Shown in pieces: positions 1-6,393 of a stretch of 7,100 bases of DNA. A program made the translations under genes and the position numbers. The stretch covers positions 1 to 7,100 of the forward strand of contig SMVT01000022.1 of assembly GCA_004357365.1 (NCBI GenBank). Reading direction: 5' to 3'. The notes under the pieces were generated by a model that saw only the letters and a list, made by a program, of their open reading frames with translations, made no database searches and was not told where the DNA came from. Every line of letters starts with the position of its first letter. The stretch's first letter is position 1. This stretch comes from Nitrospina sp. (GTDB lineage Bacteria; Nitrospinota; Nitrospinia; Nitrospinales; Nitrospinaceae).

Positions 1-683
1 CTGCCGTCGGTATTGACAAAATCGCGCAGGGTGGTGCCACCAGCATTGATACTTTTTCGCAACACGTTTCTCACCTCTGTCAATAATCGATCCCATTGCG
101 GCCGGCTGAGTTTATTCGCGGATTTCATCGGATGAATCCCCGCCTCGAACAGCGCCTCGCAGGCGTAGATGTTGCCGATGCCGGCGATGCGGGTCGCATT
201 CATCAGAAAACCCTTGATAGGACCTTTACAGGTGCGCGCGCGTTCTTTGAATAAAGCGGCTGTCGCCTCCTCCGAAAACGGGTCGGGTCCGAGGTGGTCG
301 AGCAGGGGATGACCTTCATCCTTGGGCACCCAGAGGATGCAACCGAAGCGGCGCGGGTCGATGAAGTGTAAATACGTTTCCGGTGCGAAATGAAACACCG
401 CGTGCGTGTGTTTTTCCTCCGGTTGCAGGTGGGGATGTTGCACCACTCGTCCGCTCATGCCCAGGTGCCATAGCATGGCCCCCTTCTCGTTGTGAAGCAG
501 GAGGTATTTGCCGGTACGCGTGACGTCCTGGATGACCGTTTGCGCCATCTCTTTTTTCAGTTGTTGACTGGGGATGGGAAAGCGCAGGTCGGGACGCAGG
601 AATTTCAGTTCGATCAGCCGTTGGTTGCGGACCAGGGGAATGAGCGCGGTCCGGAGTGTTTCGACTTCCGGCAGTTCAGGCAT
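1..683 (-). CDS. mutM: Formamidopyrimidine-DNA glycosylase (Fpg/MutM), C-terminus cut by window edge
   Basis: Base-excision repair glycosylase/AP lyase that removes oxidised purines such as 8-oxoguanine. The frame is open from the ATG at 681-683 to the window edge, about 227 codons of a family usually near 270-290. Seen in the translation: N-terminal MPELPEVET, with Pro2 (Schiff-base nucleophile) and Glu3; Lys59 in RTGKY (matches the conserved Lys of the family); LGMSGR at 74-79; DPRRFG at 109-114; GIGNIYACEALF at 168-179 with the conserved Asn; and GGTTLRDF at 215-222. The C-terminal zinc finger would lie beyond position 1 and cannot be checked. The start is fixed by the family-invariant PELPEVE. 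The start codon is 17 bp after the grpE stop and has no good Shine-Dalgarno sequence, so translational coupling to grpE is likely. Identification is firm; only the missing end is uncertain. Confidence 0.95.
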   Translation of the reverse strand, partial: MPELPEVETLRTALIPLVRNQRLIELKFLRPDLRFPIPSQQLKKEMAQTVIQDVTRTGKYLLLHNEKGAMLWHLGMSGRVVQHPHLQPEEKHTHAVFHFAPETYLHFIDPRRFGCILWVPKDEGHPLLDHLGPDPFSEEATAALFKERARTCKGPIKGFLMNATRIAGIGNIYACEALFEAGIHPMKSANKLSRPQWDRLLTEVRNVLRKSINAGGTTLRDFVNTDG

Positions 684-700
684 GGCGCGGAATTTTTCGG

Positions 701-1330
701 TCAGGCCGGGGCTTCGGCTTCGGTGGAGGCGTTGTCCGAATCCTGATCTTCCGGTTCCTCTTTGGTGGGTTTCCTGGAGGTGACCACCCGGGCGGGGAGC
801 AGGACCCGGCCGTTCATGCGGTAGCCCTTCGAGTATTCCTCGATCACCGTATTTTCCTCGTGGTCGGGCGATTCGATCTGGTTCAGCACTTCGTGGAGGG
901 AGGGATCGAAGGGTTCGCCCACAGCCTGAATGGGTTCGACTTTTTCCTTTTTGAATAGGGCGAGGATCTGGTTGGAGGTCATCTGCACGCCTTCCTTCAG
1001 GCTGTCGACGTTGGTGTCGGGCGCGGCGAGGGCGCGTTCGAGGTTCTCGGAAATCGGGATCAGTTCCCGGATGAGCCTTTCATTGGCGAACTGGACGCTG
1101 TCCTGTTTTTCGCGTTGCAGGCGTTTGCGGAGATTTTCCGTGTCGGCCCGCATCCGGAGCATTTCATCGCGGAGATCTTTCACCTCCAGTTGTACCTTTT
1201 CGAGTTCCGAGGGGCCTTCCTCGACCGCCTCGGCGACGGGCGCCTCTTCCGTTTCGGCGGCCTCCTCTTCAGGGGTTTTGGTTTCTTCCGGCTCGATTTC
1301 TATCAATATCTTTTTTTTCTTCTTCCTCAT
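701..1330 (-). CDS. grpE: GrpE, nucleotide exchange factor of DnaK
   Basis: Cytoplasmic co-chaperone that drives ADP release from DnaK and acts as a thermosensor. It is 209 residues, usual for GrpE. A Lys-rich start (residues 2-7) leads into a long acidic, probably disordered segment (about 11-45). The dimerising helix follows (about 45-105, with RADTENLRKRLQRE at 61-74 and a long heptad-like pattern). The C-terminal beta-domain carries the family signature VEPIQAVGEPFDPSLHEVLN at 131-150 and KGYRMNGRVLLPARVVTS at 168-185, then an acidic tail. An AAGGAG Shine-Dalgarno inside the last hrcA codons (1344-1349) stands 13 nt before the ATG, longer than ideal. The hrcA stop is 8 bp upstream and mutM follows 17 bp downstream, so it is the middle gene of an operon. 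dnaK is not the next gene, although hrcA-grpE-dnaK is a common order. Confidence 0.97.
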   Translation of the reverse strand: MRKKKKKILIEIEPEETKTPEEEAAETEEAPVAEAVEEGPSELEKVQLEVKDLRDEMLRMRADTENLRKRLQREKQDSVQFANERLIRELIPISENLERALAAPDTNVDSLKEGVQMTSNQILALFKKEKVEPIQAVGEPFDPSLHEVLNQIESPDHEENTVIEEYSKGYRMNGRVLLPARVVTSRKPTKEEPEDQDSDNASTEAEAPA

Positions 1331-1338
1331 AAGCCTGG

Positions 1339-2397
1339 TTACGCTCCTTTATATCTTTTGCTCGACAGGATTTGCGACACGTTGTTGGCGGTAGAATTCA
1401 CGATACCGATGATTTTCTGGTAGTCCATGCGCTTCGGACCAAAAATCGCCAAGGTGCCGATGTTCTGGTCATCCAGCCGGTAGTTCTGCGCGATCAGACT
1501 GCCCGACTGCATATCTTCCTCGGCGTTTTCTTCGCCGATGATGATGCTCAGCCCGTTTTGTTTCATGCACAGGTCCAGCAGTTTAATCAGTTTGTTTTTT
1601 TCCTCCACCGTTTTCATCAGTTTTTTCATGTTTTCCAGATCGGCGGAAAACTCGGGCTGGTCGAGCATGTGAGTTACCCCTTCGATCAGCAGTTCGCCAT
1701 CCTCTTCATCATCGGTAAACATCCGGTTCCATAATGCGTGCGCCTTCTTCATCAACTGGTCGTGATGTTCTTTTTCGGTTTGCATGCGGCGGCGGAGTTC
1801 GACCTGAATGGAATTCAGGGAGTAGCCGGTAAACTCTTCGTTCAGGTACGCGGCCAGGGCGGCCAGGTGGTCCTGCGGGATTTCTTCCTTGAGGCGCACG
1901 ACCTTTTTCTTCACCACGCCCATATCCGAGATGAAGACCGCCAGCACGCGCTTGCCTTCGATACGCATGAACTCGATGTGTTTGAGCGACAGGTTCCAGA
2001 AACCCAGGATCATCACCAACCCGGTCTGATGGGAATTCTGCGACAGCAGACTGCAGGCGGAAACCAGCACTTCTTCCAGCGTCTGGGTGTTGCGGTAGGG
2101 CTGGGGATCGCTGACGATGGGCGGGACCGGCTGCAGTTTCTGCGCGTCGAGGATTTGATTGACGAAATAACGGTAGCCCCGATCCGTCGGAACGCGGCCC
2201 GCGGAGGTGTGCGGCTGGTACAGGTAGCCCAGGTCTTCCAGGTCCGCCATCACGTTGCGGATAGTGGCGGGGCTCAGCCGTTGCGACAGCTTTTTGGAGA
2301 GCGTGCGCGAGCCTACCGGCTCGGCGGTGACTACGAAATCGTTGATCGTCTCCAGAAGAATGGTGCGGCTTCGTTCGTCAAGAATCACTCGGCTCAT
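1339..2397 (-). CDS. hrcA: HrcA, heat-inducible transcription repressor
   Basis: Represses class I heat-shock genes by binding CIRCE operators; its active folding depends on GroEL in characterised species. The 352-residue length is usual for the family. An N-terminal winged helix covers about 1-75: DERSRTILLETINDFV (7-22), EPVGSRTLSKK (26-36), LSPATIRNVMADLEDLGYL (41-59) as the recognition part, and HTSAGRVPTDRGYRYFV (63-79) as the wing. The rest matches the GAF-like dimerisation/effector part (for example VLAVFISDMGVVKKK about 150-165 and GEENAEEDMQSGSLIAQNY in the last quarter). The ATG at 2395-2397 is the family start; I see no Shine-Dalgarno before it, only an AT-rich leader. It heads the hrcA-grpE-mutM unit and has its own candidate promoter at 2440-2468. 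Autoregulation is expected for the family, but no clear CIRCE is visible. Confidence 0.97.
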   Translation of the reverse strand: MSRVILDERSRTILLETINDFVVTAEPVGSRTLSKKLSQRLSPATIRNVMADLEDLGYLYQPHTSAGRVPTDRGYRYFVNQILDAQKLQPVPPIVSDPQPYRNTQTLEEVLVSACSLLSQNSHQTGLVMILGFWNLSLKHIEFMRIEGKRVLAVFISDMGVVKKKVVRLKEEIPQDHLAALAAYLNEEFTGYSLNSIQVELRRRMQTEKEHHDQLMKKAHALWNRMFTDDEEDGELLIEGVTHMLDQPEFSADLENMKKLMKTVEEKNKLIKLLDLCMKQNGLSIIIGEENAEEDMQSGSLIAQNYRLDDQNIGTLAIFGPKRMDYQKIIGIVNSTANNVSQILSSKRYKGA

Positions 2398-2439
2398 AAC
2401 AGTTGAATAAATAAGGGTTGAAGATCGGTTGTGGCTCTT

Positions 2440-2468
2440 AAACTAGCAAGCCCCGAATGCGATGTCAA
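2440..2468 (-). promoter_or_regulatory. Candidate sigma-70 promoter of hrcA-grpE-mutM
   Basis: On the minus strand a perfect -35 TTGACA (2463-2468) is separated by exactly 17 bp from TAGTTT (2440-2445), which matches three of six -10 consensus bases. Transcription would start near 2432, leaving a leader of about 35 nt before the hrcA ATG. The perfect -35 and ideal spacing are seen; activity is inferred. A perfect 6-bp inverted repeat (2469-2483) directly abuts the -35. Confidence 0.5.
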
Positions 2469-2483
2469 CCGGCGTAGCGCCGG
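2469..2483. repeat. Inverted repeat abutting the hrcA -35 box
   Basis: CCGGCG - TAG - CGCCGG is a perfect 6-bp dyad with a 3-nt centre, ending one base from the -35 hexamer. It could be an operator half-overlapping the promoter, or an RNA hairpin belonging to a transcript coming from upstream. It has no similarity to the CIRCE consensus. Confidence 0.4.
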
Positions 2484-2652
2484 AGCAGATTTCGCAGGGG
2501 CAAATTAGTGCGGTCGAAAGGTTACTTTCGCCAGCCTGGGTTTTAAATTTACCTGCCGCGGTTTGCCGCCCGGCTCCTGCCCGGAGGGGGAACTTGCTGA
2601 CGGCAACGGCAAAAGAGAATCGATGAGCGCAATTCACGGTTTTTAGTTAGCC

Positions 2653-2685
2653 CCGGGCCTTGCCCGGCCTGCAGGGGCACCCTGC
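2653..2685 (-). terminator. Tandem hairpins immediately after argB, possible weak 3' end
   Basis: Two GC-rich perfect 6-bp stems sit back to back. The first (2671-2685) starts at the base after the argB stop codon; the second (2653-2667) follows 3 bp later. The sequence after them on the minus strand begins GGCTAACTAAAAACC and lacks a U-tract, so this is not a standard intrinsic terminator. It may protect the mRNA 3' end or work with Rho. The call rests on position and structure only. Confidence 0.3.
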
Positions 2686-3570
2686 TCACTTTTCGACGAT
2701 CTGGGTGCCGACACCGGCCTGGGTGAATAGTTCCAGGAGCAGGGCGTGTTTCACCCGGCCGTCGACGATGTGGGTTTTGGCCACCCCTTCCTTGAGCGCT
2801 TCCAGGCAACAGTTCACCTTCGGCAGCATGCCATCCTTGATCACCTTGGACCGGATCAGTTTTTGCGCCTCTTTCCTGGTGAGGCCAGTGATCAGTTTGC
2901 CGTTTTTGTCCTTGACGCCTTCGATGTCCGTCATCAGCAACAGTTTTTCCGCTTTCAGCTCACCGGCGATTTTAGCGGCGACGAAATCGGCGTTGATATT
3001 CAGTGTTTCCCCATTTTCTCCGCGACCGATGGGGGCGATGACAGGGATGAACTCCGCCCGGTCGAGCGTGTTCAGGATATTGGCGTTGATCCGTTTGATG
3101 TCGCCGACCAGGCCGAGGTCGATGATCTCCGGCCGGTTGGTTTCGGGACATTTTTTGACCTTGCGAAACCGTTTGGCCTGGATCAAATCGCCGTCCTTGC
3201 CGGTGATGCCGACGGCGTTGCCGCCGTGCCGATTGATGAGGGAGACGATGTCCTGGTTGATCTTGCCGCCCAGTACCATTTTCACCACGTCGATCATTTC
3301 TTCGCTGGTGACGCGCTGGCCGTCGATGAATTTCGACTGAATGCCGAACAGCTCCAGCGTTTTGCCGATCTGCGGTCCGCCGCCGTGGACAATGACGGGG
3401 TTGATGCCGATGTATTTCATCATCACTACGTCCAGTGCGAAGTTGTTTTTCAACTCCTCGGAGACCATGGCGCTGCCGCCGTATTTGATAACCAGGGTCT
3501 TGTTGTAAAACCTTTTGATGAAGGGGAGGGCTTCGATCAGGACTTCCGCTTTCTGGATGCTTTTTTTCAT
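2686..3570 (-). CDS. argB: Acetylglutamate kinase (ArgB), probably arginine-feedback type
   Basis: Phosphorylates N-acetyl-L-glutamate with ATP, the second step of arginine synthesis, in the cytoplasm. It is 294 residues, in the family range. Amino acid kinase motifs are all present: VIKYGGSAM at 27-35 with Lys29, VHGGGPQIG at 61-69, GQRVT at 84-88 (substrate-binding Arg86), NINADFVAAKIAGEL at 191-205, LLMTDIEGV at 211-219 and DGMLPKV at 246-252 with Lys251. The N-terminal helix (about 1-22) before the core and the LELFTQAGVGTQI segment near the C-terminus resemble hexameric, arginine-inhibited enzymes, so feedback inhibition is inferred. The ATG lies 7 bp after the hslU stop without a clear Shine-Dalgarno, suggesting coupled translation. 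No other arg gene is in the window; the arginine run stops here. Confidence 0.97.
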   Translation of the reverse strand: MKKSIQKAEVLIEALPFIKRFYNKTLVIKYGGSAMVSEELKNNFALDVVMMKYIGINPVIVHGGGPQIGKTLELFGIQSKFIDGQRVTSEEMIDVVKMVLGGKINQDIVSLINRHGGNAVGITGKDGDLIQAKRFRKVKKCPETNRPEIIDLGLVGDIKRINANILNTLDRAEFIPVIAPIGRGENGETLNINADFVAAKIAGELKAEKLLLMTDIEGVKDKNGKLITGLTRKEAQKLIRSKVIKDGMLPKVNCCLEALKEGVAKTHIVDGRVKHALLLELFTQAGVGTQIVEK

Positions 3571-3577
3571 AGGTCGG

Positions 3578-4990
<1,413 letters not shown>

Positions 4991-4993
4991 AAA

Positions 4994-5536
4994 TTACAGT
5001 TCCTCAATCGTGAGGTTCGAATTGGTATAAATACAAATGGACCCGGCGATCTTCATTGCCTCTTCCACGATCTGCCGCGCTCCCATCTGCGTGTGCGCCG
5101 CCAGGGCCTGGGCGGCAGCCTGGGCGAACATGCCGCCGGAGCCGATACCCATGATGCCGTCGTCGGGCTCGATCACGTCGCCGGTGCCGGAGATCAGAAA
5201 CGATTTTTCTTCATCGACGATCACCAGCAGGGCCTCGAGGCGTCTCAGCAGTTTGTCGGTGCGCCAGTCCTTGGCCAGTTCCACCGCCGAGCGGGCGAGG
5301 TTGCCGTTGTACTTTTCCAGCTTTTCCTCGAACCGGGCAAACAGGGCGAAGGCGTCGGCCGTGCTGCCGGCGAATCCACCGATGATTTTATCCTTATACA
5401 TCCGGCGGACCTTGCTGGCGGTGTGTTTCATGATGGTGTTGCCCAGGGTGACCTGGCCGTCGCCGCCCACTGCAACTTTACCATTAGTCCGCACCACCAG
5501 AATGGTGGTGCCGTGAATTTCCGGGTGCTGGGTCAT
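4994..5536 (-). CDS. hslV: HslV, threonine peptidase subunit of HslUV
   Basis: Proteasome-beta-like peptidase forming the proteolytic double ring capped by HslU. 180 residues. The mature catalytic Thr is expected at Thr10 of the run GTTILVVR, so nine residues (MTQHPEIHG) form a short prosegment to be removed; in E. coli only the Met precedes the Thr. Counting from Thr10, conserved active-site positions are present: Asp26 in GGDGQVTLG, Lys42 in SKVRR and Ser133 in GIGSGG. ELAKDWRTDKLLRRLEALL (86-104) and CIYTNSNLTIEEL at the C-terminus are family hallmarks. An in-frame TAA 12 bp upstream of the ATG rules out a longer frame. The Shine-Dalgarno is weak (AAGG about 13 nt away). It is the first gene of the hslV-hslU-argB unit. 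Confidence 0.97.
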   Translation of the reverse strand: MTQHPEIHGTTILVVRTNGKVAVGGDGQVTLGNTIMKHTASKVRRMYKDKIIGGFAGSTADAFALFARFEEKLEKYNGNLARSAVELAKDWRTDKLLRRLEALLVIVDEEKSFLISGTGDVIEPDDGIMGIGSGGMFAQAAAQALAAHTQMGARQIVEEAMKIAGSICIYTNSNLTIEEL

Positions 5537-5571
5537 GGGGCTATTTTAACCTTTTTGATGGCGTTTTTCAT
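5533..5571 (-). CDS. Possible 12-codon leader peptide overlapping the hslV start
   Basis: A tiny frame starting with ATG at 5569-5571 encodes MKNAIKKVKIAP and ends in a TGA that overlaps the hslV ATG as ATGA, a typical coupling geometry. The peptide is basic (four Lys). It has no good Shine-Dalgarno, and a frame this short arises easily by chance, so it is only a candidate. Confidence 0.15.
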   Translation of the reverse strand: MKNAIKKVKIAP

Positions 5572-5619
5572 ACCCGGAGTTTTCGCGATAATGCGTTCTT
5601 AATCAAATATTTATTTGTT

Positions 5620-5647
5620 ATCCGACGGGCCTTTCGGAGGGTCGGAT
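5620..5647. repeat. Inverted repeat in the hslV upstream region
   Basis: ATCCGAC (5620-5626) pairs perfectly with GTCGGAT (5641-5647); an inner CCT/AGG pairing is possible around the TTCGG loop, with a GGG bulge. No uninterrupted T-run follows on either strand, so it is not an evident terminator. It lies about 85-110 bp upstream of hslV and could be an operator or an mRNA leader structure. Confidence 0.4.
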
Positions 5648-5715
5648 TTCCGGTGTTTTCACTATACTATAAGCTCAAGCGATCTTATACTAATTTACAT
5701 AGATGATAGTTTGGA

Positions 5716-5743
5716 TTGAGGATCCGCGGCGCGCCCCTATGCT
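5716..5743 (+). promoter_or_regulatory. Candidate promoter for the exported-protein gene
   Basis: TTGAGG (5716-5721, four of six -35 bases) is followed after 16 bp by TATGCT (5738-5743, four of six -10 bases). This would place the transcript start near 5750, about 75 nt before the ATG. The spacer is very GC-rich. This is a moderate match; the AT-rich block upstream offers competing -10-like hexamers. Confidence 0.25.
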
Positions 5744-5813
5744 GTCAAAGGCAATGGGGCCGATTTATGAATGGTGGGGGCCTGGACCCTGCGGGGTTCA
5801 GAAAAGTTTTAAG

Positions 5814-5818
5814 AGGAG
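5814..5818 (+). promoter_or_regulatory. Strong Shine-Dalgarno that fixes the start of the exported-protein gene
   Basis: AGGAG lies 7 nt before the ATG at 5826. The same frame is open back to an ATG at 5703, but the 41 extra codons have no ribosome site and would bury the signal peptide, so 5826 is chosen. Confidence 0.85.
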
Positions 5819-5825
5819 ATTTGTT

Positions 5826-6314
5826 ATGAAAAAATGGACTGGTTTTTTGGTTTTCGCCCTGCTGCTCAGTTGGCCGATGATTGGTTCCGCCGAGGAATTG
5901 GGCGGTGGTTATTCGGTGAATCCCCCGGATGGCTGGACCGTCAGGGATTTTCCCGGTTCGCCGTATAAAGGTTTGTTTGGCACCCGTGTCGGTAATTTTA
6001 CGCCCAATATCAATCTTCAGGAAGAACATTACAGCGGGCCGATGGACACCTATATTCAATTGAGTTTTGTGCATCTGGAAAAATTAATGAAGGCAAAATT
6101 AATTAGCCAAACCCCGTTTTTCGCCGGGAATCACAATGGGGTTAAGCTCATCACTCACACGGAGTTCAATGATTTCGAGCTCACCCAGACATTTTACTTT
6201 TTTGAAAAACCCATGGGGAAAAAGTTGGTTGTCACCGCGACAACCGGTAGGGATTCAGGCTGGCAGTATGATCCCGTGTTTGATGAGATCATGCACACAT
6301 TTCAAATGGAATAG
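5826..6314 (+). CDS. Exported small protein, PsbP/DcrB-like fold suspected, function unknown
   Basis: 162 residues. A clear Sec signal peptide is visible: KK at 2-3, hydrophobic core about 5-19, and GSA cleavage site at 20-22, leaving a mature protein of about 140 residues in the periplasm or outside. There is no lipobox cysteine and no second membrane segment. The layout YSVNPPDGWTV (29-39), GNFTPNINLQEE (56-67), a central amphipathic helix (about 75-92), QTFYFF (121-126), KLVVTATTG (133-141) and a final FDEIMHTFQ helix (152-160) matches what I remember of PsbP/DcrB-type domains (a P-x-GW start, 'PNIN' strand, 'T-A-T' strand and a closing helix with Phe). No catalytic residues can be named. 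It is the only plus-strand gene, is visibly less GC-rich than its neighbours, and carries its own terminator, so it is a monocistronic unit placed between xerC and hslV. The reading frame is firm; the family is inferred. Confidence 0.85.
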   Translation: MKKWTGFLVFALLLSWPMIGSAEELGGGYSVNPPDGWTVRDFPGSPYKGLFGTRVGNFTPNINLQEEHYSGPMDTYIQLSFVHLEKLMKAKLISQTPFFAGNHNGVKLITHTEFNDFELTQTFYFFEKPMGKKLVVTATTGRDSGWQYDPVFDEIMHTFQME

Positions 6315-6339
6315 TCTTTTCTCCTGTTGAACGCTTCCG

Positions 6340-6390
6340 TTCCCAAGCCTCTCTTTTCGGGGAGAGGCTTGGGAAAATTTTTGTTCTTTT
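6340..6390 (+). terminator. Intrinsic terminator after the exported-protein gene
   Basis: A perfect 14-bp stem (6340-6353 pairing with 6362-6375) closes an 8-nt loop TTTTCGGG and is followed by AATTTTTGTTCTTTT. This is a textbook Rho-independent terminator for the plus strand, 25 bp after the stop codon. On the minus strand the same hairpin is followed by CGGAAGCG and not by Ts, so it should stop xerC transcripts less well. Confidence 0.93.
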
Positions 6391-6393
6391 GCC

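Larger units (their letters stand above)
2398..2685. other. Intergenic region argB-hrcA with four short hairpins, no gene
   Basis: 288 bp without a convincing coding region; the small open frames here have no recognisable composition, ribosome site or family motif. The side near hrcA holds the candidate promoter. Four perfect 6-bp-stem inverted repeats with 3-4 nt loops lie at 2469-2483, 2515-2530 (CGAAAG-GTTA-CTTTCG), 2653-2667 (CCGGGC-CTT-GCCCGG) and 2671-2685 (GCAGGG-GCA-CCCTGC). None is followed by a T-run on either strand. Confidence 0.6.
5537..5825. other. Divergent intergenic region between hslV and the secreted-protein gene
   Basis: 289 bp that must hold the start signals for both hslV (minus) and the exported-protein gene (plus). 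It contains an inverted repeat (5620-5647), an AT-rich block (about 5655-5710) with two TATACT hexamers on the plus strand (5663-5668 and 5686-5691) and overlapping TATAGT on the minus strand (5661-5666, 5666-5671). A GC-rich plus-strand leader (5720-5810) follows. None of the AT-block -10-like hexamers has a convincing -35 at 16-18 bp. No RNA gene is recognised. Confidence 0.5.

Noticed and set aside
1738..2406. Plus-strand open frame of about 220 codons opposite hrcA
   Set aside because: Shadow of hrcA codon bias; composition is His/Gln/Arg-rich without any recognisable domain.
2443..2469. Degenerate CIRCE operator before hrcA
   Set aside because: Only 10 of 18 consensus positions match, and the second half-site matches four of nine. 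Too weak to annotate, though its place between -35 and -10 is noted in the findings.
2443..2809. Two small minus-strand frames in the argB-hrcA gap (2443-2637 and 2549-2809)
   Set aside because: No Shine-Dalgarno and no motif; they overlap each other, one runs into argB, and they cover promoter and hairpin sequence. Not supported as genes.
5703..5825. Upstream ATG giving a 203-residue version of the exported protein
   Set aside because: The ATG at 5826 has a strong AGGAG at ideal spacing and starts a classic signal peptide; the upstream extension would mask it.
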